Assembly (NCBI RefSeq): GCF_003253485.1
Contig: NZ_QKTX01000015.1
Location: 62,001-126,000, forward strand
Direction: 5' to 3'
Length of the DNA: 64,000 nt
Source: Algoriphagus aquaeductus
Lineage (GTDB): Bacteria; Bacteroidota; Bacteroidia; Cytophagales; Cyclobacteriaceae
The notes beneath the pieces are model-generated. The model was not told where the DNA came from and made no database searches. It saw only the letters and a list, made by a program, of their open reading frames with translations. The translations under genes were made by a program, and so were the position numbers. Shown here piece by piece: positions 38,672-48,579 of this stretch (positions are counted from its first letter, which is position 1; each line of letters begins with the position of its first letter).

Positions 38672-39421
38672 ATGGAAAAATATTTTGAAAATTTTAGCTT
38701 CCAAAATAGAAGAAAGTTAATTAGACTTTTTAATAGATTTAGAACTATTTCAAAGGCTCAGGACTTGAATTTCCTTGCCACGATTTATAAAACTGATAAG
38801 TGGGGTAAGCACTTTTATACCCCCCATTATAAGTTTCATTTTTCTTCCTTTCGTAAAAAGAAATTAAATATTTTGGAAATTGGAATTGGTGGATATGAAA
38901 GTCCAACACAAGGTGGTGGGTCTTTAAGAATGTGGGAAAGATTTTTTCCAAATGCAATGATTTATGGTTTGGATATTTATGATAAATCAAAATTAGAAGA
39001 AGGTCGAATAAAAATTATTCAGGGAAGTCAAATTGATAGGGAGCTATTAACCAATCTTTCAAATAGAGTTGGAGGATTTGAAATCATTATTGATGATGGA
39101 AGTCATCAAAATGAACATATAATTGAATCTTTTAAAATCCTCTTTCCTTTGTTGAAAAATGGAGGAATATATGTAGTTGAGGATACCCAAACTTCCTATT
39201 GGAAAGAATATGGAGGGGATGAACTTAATATTGATAATCCTAAAAATGCTGTTTCGTATTTTAAATCCTTAATCCATGGGCTAAATCATTCTGAAATGAG
39301 AAACTCTAATCGTGAAATTTCCCCTTACGAGGAAATTATTTCTTCAGTTCATTTTTACCATAATCTTATATTTATTTATAAGGGAGTTAATCCATTTAAT
39401 CCAAGTATTGATTTATCATAG
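38672..39421 (+). CDS. Class I SAM-dependent methyltransferase (MycE/ElmMIII-like)
   Basis: The 249-residue protein has the SAM-binding motif NILEIGIGGY (66-75), GGGSLRMWERFFPNAMIYGLDI and EIIIDDGSHQNEHII (137-151). This combination is typical of the sugar O-methyltransferases related to MycE and tetracenomycin rhamnosyl methyltransferases. It probably methylates a sugar hydroxyl of the set 2 polymer. It begins the visibly AT-rich part of the locus. Confidence 0.85.
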   Translation: MEKYFENFSFQNRRKLIRLFNRFRTISKAQDLNFLATIYKTDKWGKHFYTPHYKFHFSSFRKKKLNILEIGIGGYESPTQGGGSLRMWERFFPNAMIYGLDIYDKSKLEEGRIKIIQGSQIDRELLTNLSNRVGGFEIIIDDGSHQNEHIIESFKILFPLLKNGGIYVVEDTQTSYWKEYGGDELNIDNPKNAVSYFKSLIHGLNHSEMRNSNREISPYEEIISSVHFYHNLIFIYKGVNPFNPSIDLS

Positions 39422-39426
39422 TTTTC

Positions 39427-40146
39427 ATGAATTACGTTTTGCTCTTAACAGCTACAATTTTTCCTAAGCATGTCAATCTATTAAATGGAAGGAATGATCC
39501 AATTGAGCGTGAGAATGATTATTTTGGAGCTGTTTCTTTCTATTTGTCACAGGGATTCACTGTTGTTTTTGTCGATAATTCTAATACCTTTTCAAAGAAG
39601 ATATTGTCTTTAAAGACAAAGTTTGATAAGTTTGAGTATCATTCCTTCGAATCTGTAGCTAGTCATCTTGGAAAATCGCCAGGTGAAGTAGAAATAATTA
39701 AATATGCATGTGAAAATTCTACTTTTATAAAGGAAGTAGATTACATTGTTAAGGTTACTGGTCGATATATAATTAGAAATTTGCTTAATTTATTGTCTAA
39801 AACCAATTATATTGAGGCGGATATATATATAAATCCTACTCGTAATTTAAAGTGGGCTGATTCGAGATTGATGATAATGAAAAAAAAGTATTATGAGAAT
39901 TATTTTTTGAAAGCGATAGATCTTTTTTTAGATGAAGATAAATTAGTCTTTATGGAGCATGCATATATGAAAAGTTTGTTCCTTTATTTAATTGATGGGG
40001 GAGAGCTTAATTTGTTGCCTTCATATCCTTTTTATCATGGATATGATGGGACTCATAATGAAAAAATATATTTTTCTATATTCAAGCGGTTGAAGTATTT
40101 TGTATATTATAAATTAAAACGATTTTCTTTTCGTCATAGGGCGTGA
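39427..40146 (+). CDS. Putative glycosyltransferase or capsule protein, unrecognised
   Basis: I do not recognise a family for this 239-residue protein. It has an alpha/beta pattern at the start (NYVLLLTATIFPKHVNLL, GFTVVFVDNSN) and a KVTGRYIIRN segment, which recalls GT-A-type transferases that follow a similar layout, but no clear DxD motif is present. It is AT-rich like its neighbours and sits between a methyltransferase and an ABC transporter, 6 bases after the former. A role in set 2 sugar transfer is a guess from position. Confidence 0.6.
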   Translation: MNYVLLLTATIFPKHVNLLNGRNDPIERENDYFGAVSFYLSQGFTVVFVDNSNTFSKKILSLKTKFDKFEYHSFESVASHLGKSPGEVEIIKYACENSTFIKEVDYIVKVTGRYIIRNLLNLLSKTNYIEADIYINPTRNLKWADSRLMIMKKKYYENYFLKAIDLFLDEDKLVFMEHAYMKSLFLYLIDGGELNLLPSYPFYHGYDGTHNEKIYFSIFKRLKYFVYYKLKRFSFRHRA

Positions 40147-40151
40147 ATATT

Positions 40152-41954
40152 ATGAATGTTTCTAAAAATATTGTTCAAAGATATTTCAGACATTTTTATT
40201 TTTTTTATACGTATTTAGGTTACAGATCATTTATTCTTATCTTTTTAAGTATTTTAGTGGGGCTATTGGATGGATTTGGCTTGGCTATGTTTATTCCAGT
40301 TTTCCAATTAGCAGCTGATGGAGGTTCTATAAATTCATTCGATTCTTTAGGTGATCTTAAGATTTTTTTTGATTGGATTCAGACTTTAGGTTTCAGCGTT
40401 AATTTGACCTTGGTCATTGTTATAATGATTCTGCTTTTTTTGTTAAAAGCTATTTTAAAGTATGTGGATGGGATTTATAAGATTAGATTACAAAATAAGT
40501 TTGTCAAAAAACTTAGGAATCAACTTGTTGATGGTTTGAGTTCTTTAGATTACAAGGCTTTCCTAGGCTTGGATTCAGGAAAAATTCAAAATGTTTTGGG
40601 TGCTGAAGGTATTAAACTTACATATGGATTTTTAGCTTATTTTAATTCTGTTCAACATGCAGTTTTGCTTTTAGTTTATGTTTCGTTAGCAATGCTTTCG
40701 AATTTAGAATTTGCTATTTTAGTAAGCCTAGGGGGACTACTTTCAAATTTCATGTTTCAATATCTTTTTAAAAGTACGGAAATTGCTTCATTGGGTTTGT
40801 CAAATTTGGGACATACCTACCAATCTTACTTGGTACAAAGTGTATATAATTTTAAATATTTAAAAGCTACTGGATATTTTTATTCTTATAAGCTTAAGAT
40901 TAAAGATATTATAGATAAGATTGAGTTTAATCAAAGAAAGATTGGGAAATACAATGCAATAATGTCAAGCGCAAGAGAGCCTATTATTCTTCTTGTTGTT
41001 GTATTGATTATTGTTATTCAAGTTCATTATCTTGAAGGAGCTATTGCTACAATTATGTTAAGCCTTATGTTTTTGTATCGTGCTCTAAACTATATAGTAA
41101 CTTTGCAAGGGAGTTGGCAAGGATTCATTGCCAATATTGGAGGTTTAAGATCTTCTGTAGATTTAATCAAAGAATTTAATCTTGGAATAGAACGTTTTCC
41201 TGATACTCCATTAATTTCTAAAGTAAATTATATTTTACTCGAGAATGTTTCGTTTTCTTATCCAAATGGTTTTCAAGTTCTTAGTAATATTAATCTGGAT
41301 ATATCTTCTTTGAAAACTTTTGCTTTTATTGGTGAGAGCGGGAGTGGAAAGACCTCCTTAGTTAATTTGATTGTGGGACTTATAAGTCCTTCTTCTGGAA
41401 AAATTTACGTAAATGGTTTGGATAGGAATTATGTTAATCTTGCTTCATTTAGAGAAAGGATAGGATATATCACTCAAGAACCTGTGATTTTTAATGACAC
41501 TATTTATCATAATATTACACTTTGGGCATCTCATAATTCTGATAATTTTGATAAATTTAAAAAAGCTATTCGTTTGGCTAACCTAGATGGTTTTATTGAA
41601 AGTCTTCCCGAAAAAGAACATACCAGACTAGGCGATAATGGGATTTTAATTAGTGGTGGACAAAAACAACGAATTTCTATTGCTAGAGAGTTGTTTAAAG
41701 ACGTCGATATCTTAATTTTTGATGAAGCTACTTCAGCTTTAGATTCTGAAACCGAAAAGCAAATTCAGGAAAATATAGATATGTTAATGGGTAAATTTAC
41801 AATGATTTTAATTGCTCATAGATTAAGTACTATTAAAAAGGCTGATTCTATCTCTGTTATGGCTTCTGGCAAAGTAATGGATACAGGTACTTTTGATGAA
41901 CTTTATCAAAGAAATTTGCAATTCAAGAAAATGATTGAGTTGCAGGAATTTTAA
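40152..41954 (+). CDS. ABC half-transporter, MsbA/PglK-like lipid-oligosaccharide flippase candidate
   Basis: The 600-residue protein fuses a six-helix membrane domain (about 1-330) to an ATPase domain. It has Walker A GESGSGKTS (about 393), the signature ISGGQKQRIS (about 499), Walker B ILIFDEATSALD (about 519) and the H-loop IAHRLST (about 553). No Wzx-type flippase is encoded in set 2, so this protein may flip its repeat unit, as PglK does for Campylobacter glycans. It could instead export another lipid. ATG at 40152 is preferred over a GTG at 40143 that overlaps the previous stop. Confidence 0.9.
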   Translation: MNVSKNIVQRYFRHFYFFYTYLGYRSFILIFLSILVGLLDGFGLAMFIPVFQLAADGGSINSFDSLGDLKIFFDWIQTLGFSVNLTLVIVIMILLFLLKAILKYVDGIYKIRLQNKFVKKLRNQLVDGLSSLDYKAFLGLDSGKIQNVLGAEGIKLTYGFLAYFNSVQHAVLLLVYVSLAMLSNLEFAILVSLGGLLSNFMFQYLFKSTEIASLGLSNLGHTYQSYLVQSVYNFKYLKATGYFYSYKLKIKDIIDKIEFNQRKIGKYNAIMSSAREPIILLVVVLIIVIQVHYLEGAIATIMLSLMFLYRALNYIVTLQGSWQGFIANIGGLRSSVDLIKEFNLGIERFPDTPLISKVNYILLENVSFSYPNGFQVLSNINLDISSLKTFAFIGESGSGKTSLVNLIVGLISPSSGKIYVNGLDRNYVNLASFRERIGYITQEPVIFNDTIYHNITLWASHNSDNFDKFKKAIRLANLDGFIESLPEKEHTRLGDNGILISGGQKQRISIARELFKDVDILIFDEATSALDSETEKQIQENIDMLMGKFTMILIAHRLSTIKKADSISVMASGKVMDTGTFDELYQRNLQFKKMIELQEF

Positions 41955-41963
41955 TTTATTCCT

Positions 41964-43040
41964 ATGGTTCGAATTCTTGTTTCTAATATTGGTTTGCCTA
42001 ATGAGAGTATTGGTAGTTGGACCAATAGGATCAGTAAGTTTTTTTTAAACTTTCCTGATTTTTTTGATTTTATATTATCACCAAATGGTAATTTTAGTGA
42101 AAAAAATATTTATTGTAAGAAAAAAAAATGGATTCCTTTTTTTCCAAAAAGATGGAGAGAAAAAGAATTAATTCATTATAGAGCTTCCCAATTTGTTAGG
42201 TCCTTTAAAGAAATTTATAGAAGTCATTCTGAGATCTCTGTCTTGGTGATGGATGATCTTCTGCTCCTTGAATCCTTTGCCATATTAAAAGGTAATTCAT
42301 ATTCGTTTGAGCTTATATTTTCATTTCATGGGCATTCTTTCCATTTGCCTTCCACTTGGGGAAAGCATGTAGATAAGGTTTTATTTCTCACCAAGTCTGG
42401 TTATTTAGAAACTTTTCGCCTTAATGATGAGTTTTGTCCTATGGTCTCAGTTGTAGGTAATGGTGTTGATTCAAATTTATTTTTTCCCATTTCTTCTTTT
42501 CAAAAGAAACAGATGAAAGCGGAATTAGGTTTTTCCCAAAATTCAAAATATTTAGTTTGGATGTCTAATAATAGGCCAAAAAAGGGATTTCATATTTTTA
42601 TAAATCTTTCAAAAAGACTTTTAAAAAAATATTCTGATCTTGAGATTTTGGTCATTGGAACATCTTTCGATGATTTTTCAATGAACAATAGAATGCATTC
42701 CATCGGAAAAATTCCTAATTCAGAATTAGCTAAATATTTACAGATTAGTGATTTTTATGCGTTTACATCCCTTTGGCAGGAAGGTTTTGGTCTTTCACTT
42801 GTAGAAGCTGCCAAATGCGGGAATATTGTTATTGCTTCTAATGTAGGAGGTATTCCTGATGTAATTAAAGGGCTTCCTTCAGCAATTTTGGTCGATTTGC
42901 CTAATTCTTTGGAATCTTGGGAAAAAGCATTTGACTTTGCTTGGGAAAAATATATAGACTTTTCCCCTAATCCTTCTGAATTGCAACTATTTCATGATTA
43001 TAAATCTTGGGAACTTAGATACATGGCTGCCTTAGTTTGA
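41964..43040 (+). CDS. Glycosyltransferase family 4
   Basis: The 358-residue protein has LVWMSNNRPKKGFHIFI at the linker and the GT4 donor motif FTSLWQEGFGLSLVEAAKCGN with E-x7-E spacing, followed by IASNVGGIPDVI. The N-terminal half is divergent and rich in Phe and Lys. It lies within the AT-rich part and is followed after one base by an asparagine-synthase gene. Confidence 0.9.
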   Translation: MVRILVSNIGLPNESIGSWTNRISKFFLNFPDFFDFILSPNGNFSEKNIYCKKKKWIPFFPKRWREKELIHYRASQFVRSFKEIYRSHSEISVLVMDDLLLLESFAILKGNSYSFELIFSFHGHSFHLPSTWGKHVDKVLFLTKSGYLETFRLNDEFCPMVSVVGNGVDSNLFFPISSFQKKQMKAELGFSQNSKYLVWMSNNRPKKGFHIFINLSKRLLKKYSDLEILVIGTSFDDFSMNNRMHSIGKIPNSELAKYLQISDFYAFTSLWQEGFGLSLVEAAKCGNIVIASNVGGIPDVIKGLPSAILVDLPNSLESWEKAFDFAWEKYIDFSPNPSELQLFHDYKSWELRYMAALV

Positions 43041-43041
43041 T

Positions 43042-44910
43042 ATGTGTGGAATAGTTGGAATTATAGGGTTGAATGTTGAGCTTAATCAAAAAGACTATGA
43101 TCTTCTTGATGATGCGATTTATTCTCAAAATCATAGAGGTCCGGATGCCAGTTCAAGGTGGTATAACTCCAATATAGCCTTAGGACACAATCGCTTATCA
43201 ATTATTGATTTGTCTACATCCTCTAATCAACCTTTTTACCGAGAAGACTTAGGATTGACTATTGTTTTTAATGGTGAGATTTATAATTATAAACTTTTGA
43301 AAAACCAACTTCAAGAAAAGGGATATCAATTTTATACTACTTCTGATACGGAGGTAATCCTAGTTGCCTACCGTGAATATGGTTCAAATGTGACACAATA
43401 TTTGGAAGGCATGTTCGCTTTGGTTATTTATAATCATTTTTCCAATGAGGTTTTTATGGCTCGTGATCGTTTTGGAGAAAAACCTATTTTTTATATTGAA
43501 TCTGATAACAAAATTTTGTTTGCGTCTGAATTGCTTGCTCTAAAAAAGCTATTTAATGAGAGACTTACTCTTAATCAGAATGCAGTTGTGGATTTGATGG
43601 AGAATATGTATATAAATCTTCATCATAGTATTTATGAGGAAGTTAAAGTGTTTCCTCCTGCTAGTCAATTAGTTATTAAAAACGGAAATTCTTTTTGGAG
43701 CAAATACTACCAAATTCCGACTAAAGTAGATTATTCTCCCGGTTTCACTATTTTAAAAAGTGAGGTAAGAGATCTTTTAACTGAAATCATTTCAAGGGAA
43801 TTGTTTGCTGATGTCCCTGTTGCCACATTTTTAAGTTCAGGAATAGATTCTTCTGTGATTTCTGGAATTGCTAAAGAACTGAAATCAGATCTACTTGCTA
43901 TAACTATGTCAACTGGTGATGAAAGTTCTGATGAGACAGAAGATGCTAAGAAGTTTGCTAAAAAATTAAAAATTCAACAGGAAATTGTAAGTGTAAATCC
44001 TGGTGCTTTAAATATCCTAGCCAAGTTGTTGAAAAACATTCAACCGCTAGCAGATGCTTCCTTGATCCCTACGCATTTGGTAACTGAGACGGTAGCTTCT
44101 CATACAAAAGTAATGCTTTCAGGTGATGGAGGAGATGAAGTCTTCGGGTCTTACAATAAGCCTAGTCTGTATTTAAAGTATGGTCAAAAAAGGATTCCTG
44201 CCGGAGGATTGGCCTTGTTTGGATTGATGGAATTTACTCACTCTTCTTTGGAAAAATACCTTTCTGATAAAAATCGAATCAAACTAAATGGCTGGGATGG
44301 GTTTTACTCTAAAACAAATCTTTCTGGCTGTTTTGATAAGGTTTTTAAGAGCGGAAGAGGCCTAAATAGAGTTTTGGAACTTTGTAGAGAAATCCGAAGT
44401 GATTATTCAAAAAATCCTGAAAAATTATCATTTGGAGTAGATATGGCTTCCCGATTGCCAGCTGATTTTTTATTTAAAGTTGACTCAGCATCTATGAAAA
44501 GTTCTTTGGAGGTAAGAGCTCCATTTTTAGATCATAGATTGGTAGACCTTTCGTTTAGAAGTGATATTAATTCCCTTATGCCCAATCGAATGGATAAAGA
44601 AATCACTAGATCCATATACAAGGATTTGGTAGGGTATGATCACCAAGGAAATAAAAAAGGATTTTCTATTCCGTATTCAAAATACCTAGTCGGAGATTGG
44701 GGAAATACCCTTGAAAAGTTTCTTGGAGAAAAATTGTCAGAGCAATTTTTAAACTTTAATTCTCAAGGAATTCTGGAGATGTTAGGAGAACATCGAAAAT
44801 CACCAAGACAGTCGTTAGCCAGAATTTTATTTTCAGCACTTGTTTTGGAAATCTGGTTGAGGGTATTTCATTTAGAACAAGAATTGTCATTTTCTTTCCC
44901 CAAAAACTAA
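43042..44910 (+). CDS. asnB: Asparagine-synthase-type glutamine amidotransferase 1
   Basis: This 622-residue protein starts MCGIVGIIGL, with Cys2 as the glutaminase nucleophile, followed by RGPDASS, NGEIYN and a synthetase domain with PP-loop LSSGIDSS (about 263-270). The first loop glycine of the usual SGGxDSS is a serine. Such proteins inside polysaccharide loci, for example WbtH of Francisella, amidate uronic acids to uronamides. Uronic acid dehydrogenases lie nearby, so the same role is plausible. Free asparagine synthesis cannot be excluded. Confidence 0.9.
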   Translation: MCGIVGIIGLNVELNQKDYDLLDDAIYSQNHRGPDASSRWYNSNIALGHNRLSIIDLSTSSNQPFYREDLGLTIVFNGEIYNYKLLKNQLQEKGYQFYTTSDTEVILVAYREYGSNVTQYLEGMFALVIYNHFSNEVFMARDRFGEKPIFYIESDNKILFASELLALKKLFNERLTLNQNAVVDLMENMYINLHHSIYEEVKVFPPASQLVIKNGNSFWSKYYQIPTKVDYSPGFTILKSEVRDLLTEIISRELFADVPVATFLSSGIDSSVISGIAKELKSDLLAITMSTGDESSDETEDAKKFAKKLKIQQEIVSVNPGALNILAKLLKNIQPLADASLIPTHLVTETVASHTKVMLSGDGGDEVFGSYNKPSLYLKYGQKRIPAGGLALFGLMEFTHSSLEKYLSDKNRIKLNGWDGFYSKTNLSGCFDKVFKSGRGLNRVLELCREIRSDYSKNPEKLSFGVDMASRLPADFLFKVDSASMKSSLEVRAPFLDHRLVDLSFRSDINSLMPNRMDKEITRSIYKDLVGYDHQGNKKGFSIPYSKYLVGDWGNTLEKFLGEKLSEQFLNFNSQGILEMLGEHRKSPRQSLARILFSALVLEIWLRVFHLEQELSFSFPKN

Positions 44911-44913
44911 ATT

Positions 44914-46302
44914 ATGAGAGTTTGCCTTTTAATTCCTGACGGTATAGGCATTAGAAACTATTTATATTCCGATTTAATCACCGATCTGTTAAATCGTGGT
45001 AATCAGGTTATTTTGTGGCATAGTTTGGACCCCGAGTTAATAAAAGTTGCCGAAGAAAGGCTCGGCGCAACTTTTGAACAAGTTCCTTTCTCTCATCGGC
45101 CCAATGGGGTTTTTGTTCAATTGTTTAGAGAAGCAGGGCGATTTGCACGACTTCGATTAAATTCCCAAAAAGTACAGAATCCCACTATTTTATCTAATTG
45201 GACCGGAGTCTCAAATTCTTTTAAGGGCAAACTATTGAACTTCTTTGCTGTGCTGCTTGGAAAAAGTCTCCATTCCTACAATTCAATCGTTAAAATAGAA
45301 TCCCTTGGATTTAAGGAAATAAAAAAATCCTCAGAGTTCCTTGAATCTCGACGGATTTTAGAGGAAATCAATCCTGACATTCTATTTTGTACTCACCAGC
45401 GTGTGTTTTCAGTCACTCCAGCAATTGAGGCGGCAAGGTCTTTGGGAATACCGACGTCAACAGCTATTTATTCTTGGGATAACCTTCCTAAAGGAAGATT
45501 GCCTTTTAGGGCAGATCAATACTTGGTTTGGAGTAACTATATGAAAGATGAACTTTTCACGTATTACCCTGAAATTGACAAATCCCAAATTATAGTTACT
45601 GGCTCTCCACAATTTGATTTTTATTTCAAGAATGGAATTATCCAAGATAGGGAGGAATTTGGCAGAAAATACAATTTGGACCTCTCAAAAGAATGGGTTT
45701 GCTTTTCGGGTTGTGATACCTTAACATCCCCGGATGATCCCAAATTTCTACGTGATGTTGCTGAAGAAACGTTTGGTATCGCCAATGTACAATTAATTTT
45801 TAGACCAGTGCCAGTAGAACCAATAGACAGATTTAATCAAGTATTAAAGGATCATCCGGAAGTAAAGTTAATTGAACCCATTTGGATTAGAGGATGTCAT
45901 TGGGGAAGTTATTTTCCTCTTTACGAAGATATTGAGCTACTCGTAAACTTGGCATATCACTGCAAAGTAGTAATAAACATGGGTTCAACAATGGCCTTAG
46001 ATTTTTCAACTTTTGGCAATGTCGGGCTGTATTTAAGATATGATCACCCGGGTGTAAATCCGATAAATCAAGTGGAAACCATTTATAAATTTCAACACTT
46101 TAGATCAATGGGAGATTGGGAAGCAGTTGGATTTATTTATTCAAAAAAGGAAATTTCAAGTCAATTGAAACGAGCCTTGGAAACCCCTGATTTGATCGCT
46201 CCAGACAGAAAGAAATGGTATCAGAAAATAGTTGAACCCAGTCCTGAAAATCCAGCTTCAAAAAGGATTGTAGATGCTTTAATCTCTATTGGAAGAAATT
46301 AA
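44914..46302 (+). CDS. Probable GT-B glycosyltransferase, unclassified
   Basis: The 462-residue protein begins MRVCLLIPDGIGIRNYLYSDLITDLLNRGNQVILW. It contains TSTAIYSWDNLPKGRLPFRADQYLVWSNYMKDEL and IIVTGSPQFDFYF, which look like the mid part of GT-B proteins related to CDP-glycerol or UDP-sugar transferases. VVINMGSTMALDFSTFG would be the donor-site region. I cannot name a CAZy family or donor. It lies between the first asparagine synthase and a GT4 gene. Confidence 0.7.
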   Translation: MRVCLLIPDGIGIRNYLYSDLITDLLNRGNQVILWHSLDPELIKVAEERLGATFEQVPFSHRPNGVFVQLFREAGRFARLRLNSQKVQNPTILSNWTGVSNSFKGKLLNFFAVLLGKSLHSYNSIVKIESLGFKEIKKSSEFLESRRILEEINPDILFCTHQRVFSVTPAIEAARSLGIPTSTAIYSWDNLPKGRLPFRADQYLVWSNYMKDELFTYYPEIDKSQIIVTGSPQFDFYFKNGIIQDREEFGRKYNLDLSKEWVCFSGCDTLTSPDDPKFLRDVAEETFGIANVQLIFRPVPVEPIDRFNQVLKDHPEVKLIEPIWIRGCHWGSYFPLYEDIELLVNLAYHCKVVINMGSTMALDFSTFGNVGLYLRYDHPGVNPINQVETIYKFQHFRSMGDWEAVGFIYSKKEISSQLKRALETPDLIAPDRKKWYQKIVEPSPENPASKRIVDALISIGRN

Positions 46303-46309
46303 TTCAAGC

Positions 46310-47455
46310 ATGCATATCTGTTTTTTAACTAACGAATACCCTCGGCATGGAATAGCCCATGGCGGAATTGGGAGTTTTTTGAAAGTTTTTTGTCCCGCTT
46401 TAGTTCGTTCGGGACATAAAGTATCTGTAATTAATGGAACAACAGGTCCCAGAGAAATAATACAAATTGAAGGCGTAACAATCATTTACACACCCTTCTC
46501 GCGGACCAAGGGATTGGGATGGTATTTAAACAATAGGGCAGTTGATCGGGAAATCGAAATACTAAATAAAGAAACACCAATAGATATTTTGGAAGGTTCT
46601 GAAATGAGTTTTTCATTCGTTACCAAAAGAAAGAACATTGTATATCTCATAAGATTACATGGTGGCCACAATTTTTTTGCAGAAGGTGAGAAGAGGGAAG
46701 TGAGTAAGTGGAAATCATTTCAAGAAAAAAGATCATTTAAAAAAGCTGATTGTTTTATTGGTGTTTCTGACTACGTGGTAAAGCATACATCAAAATTCTT
46801 GCCTTTAGGTTCAAAGCCAGTTCAAGTAATAAAGAACCCCATTAATTTAACCGTTTTTGAAGAGAATGGTTTTGATAAAATAGATCCCTACAATTTGGTT
46901 TTTGCTGGAACGATTGTAGAAAAAAAGGGTATACGACAGCTTTGTGAGGCGATTCCAAAGGTTTTGAGTAAATTCCCGCAGGTAAAATTGAATGTTTATG
47001 GAAGGGATTGGAAAGATTCAAAAGGCAATTCATACCTGAAGAAACTAATGGGAACTATTCCAGATAAAGTAAAGCCACAAATTGTTTTTCATGGTCCAGT
47101 AAATCAGCAACAATTACCAGAAGTATTTAGAACAGCCCACGTTTGTGTGTTTCCATCACATGTAGAAACTCTAGGGCTTGTAGCACTTGAGGCCATGGCT
47201 ACTGGTAGGGCTGTGATTTATACTAAAGAGGGACCCGGTCCTGAAGTAATAGAGGACGGAGTGTCTGGCTGGTTATGTGACCCATTCAATCCTGAGGATA
47301 TTGCTGATAAAATCATTGAGGTATTATCTGATGAAAAAGAAATGAAAAGGAGAGCGTTGGAAGGATTGAAAAAGGTTAAAACTGAATTCGATATTGAAAC
47401 TATTCTTGCAGATAACATTATTTTTTATCTAAAAATGATAAAATCGAATAAGTAA
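46310..47455 (+). CDS. Glycosyltransferase family 4
   Basis: A typical GT4 of 381 residues: MHICFLTNEYPRHGIAHGGIGSFLKVF at the start, FAGTIVEKKGIRQLCEAIPKVL at the linker and FPSHVETLGLVALEAMATGRAVIYT with the E-x7-E motif. The ATG at 46310 is family-like; the TTG at 46289 overlaps the preceding gene and adds nothing recognisable. Confidence 0.92.
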   Translation: MHICFLTNEYPRHGIAHGGIGSFLKVFCPALVRSGHKVSVINGTTGPREIIQIEGVTIIYTPFSRTKGLGWYLNNRAVDREIEILNKETPIDILEGSEMSFSFVTKRKNIVYLIRLHGGHNFFAEGEKREVSKWKSFQEKRSFKKADCFIGVSDYVVKHTSKFLPLGSKPVQVIKNPINLTVFEENGFDKIDPYNLVFAGTIVEKKGIRQLCEAIPKVLSKFPQVKLNVYGRDWKDSKGNSYLKKLMGTIPDKVKPQIVFHGPVNQQQLPEVFRTAHVCVFPSHVETLGLVALEAMATGRAVIYTKEGPGPEVIEDGVSGWLCDPFNPEDIADKIIEVLSDEKEMKRRALEGLKKVKTEFDIETILADNIIFYLKMIKSNK

Positions 47456-47457
47456 GG

Positions 47458-48579
47458 ATGAGATTTTTAATCATTTCTCATGTTGTCCATAAAATTAATG
47501 GATGCCAGGTATTTGCCTACGGACCATATGTCAAAGAAATAAATCTGTGGATTAAACAAGTAGATGAGGTAGTGATTTTGGCCCCCCAAAAATCAGATTT
47601 GCTTCCAAACCCTATCGATCTCGCTTATATACATCCAAACATAAAAATAGTTCAGGCTCCTGAAATTGATGCATTAACGTGGCTTTCTAGATTAAAATTA
47701 ATTTGGAATCTCCCTAAAATATTTTTTGAACTATTTATACAAATGGCTAAAGCAGATCATATTCATCTCAGGTGTCCAGGAAATATGGGGTTATTGGGTT
47801 GTCTAACTCAAATATTTTTTTCAAAAAAAGCTAAAACGGCAAAATATGCCGGAAACTGGGACCCAAGTAGTCCGCAACCTTTAACCTATCGATGGCAAAG
47901 GAACATCCTTTCAAATCAGTTTTTAACCAAAAACATGAAAGTCTTAGTTTATGGAGACTGGGGGATTGGAAATAAGAATTTATTAAGTTTTTTTACAGCT
48001 TCTTATACCGTGAATGAGATCGAAGAAACACCTTTAAGAACTTTAGATTTCCCGTTGATTTTTATTTTTGTGGGCAGCCTCCACCACGGAAAAAATCCCA
48101 TGTTAAGCTGCCTTGCTACTGCAGAATTGGTTGCAAAAAGGATTGATTGCCAACTCCATCTTTATGGGGAAGGTCCCGAACGGATTAGCATTCAAAATTT
48201 CATTGATCAAAGGGATTTAAAAGCCAACATTTTTCTTCATGGCAATGTCGAGGGGCCAATTCTAAAAAAAGCTTATAAGGCCAGCCACTTTCTGCTTTTT
48301 GCATCAGATTCTGAAGGTTGGCCGAAAGCAGTTGCAGAAGCAATGTTTTGGGGCTGTGTACCGATTACAACCAGTGTATCATGTGTTCCACAAATGTTGG
48401 GAAATGGAGAGCGTGGTGAGTTGATTGATAAAGATCCTGTTCTAATGGCTTCTACAATAGAAGCCCTGTTAAACAACCCCACTATTTATTTTCAGAAGGC
48501 ATCAAATGCGATGAAATGGTCAAGGGAATTCACTATTGAAAAGTTCGAAAGAGAAATCCAAAAATTATTAAAGGAATGA
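47458..48579 (+). CDS. Glycosyltransferase family 4-like
   Basis: The 373-residue GT-B protein has KTAKYAGNWDPSSPQP, FIFVGSLHHGKNPMLS and LLFASDSEGWPKAVAEAMFWGCVPITT, the last being the GT4 donor site. IHLRCPGNMG in the N-terminal half is distinctive. It overlaps the next gene as ATGA. Confidence 0.9.
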   Translation: MRFLIISHVVHKINGCQVFAYGPYVKEINLWIKQVDEVVILAPQKSDLLPNPIDLAYIHPNIKIVQAPEIDALTWLSRLKLIWNLPKIFFELFIQMAKADHIHLRCPGNMGLLGCLTQIFFSKKAKTAKYAGNWDPSSPQPLTYRWQRNILSNQFLTKNMKVLVYGDWGIGNKNLLSFFTASYTVNEIEETPLRTLDFPLIFIFVGSLHHGKNPMLSCLATAELVAKRIDCQLHLYGEGPERISIQNFIDQRDLKANIFLHGNVEGPILKKAYKASHFLLFASDSEGWPKAVAEAMFWGCVPITTSVSCVPQMLGNGERGELIDKDPVLMASTIEALLNNPTIYFQKASNAMKWSREFTIEKFEREIQKLLKE

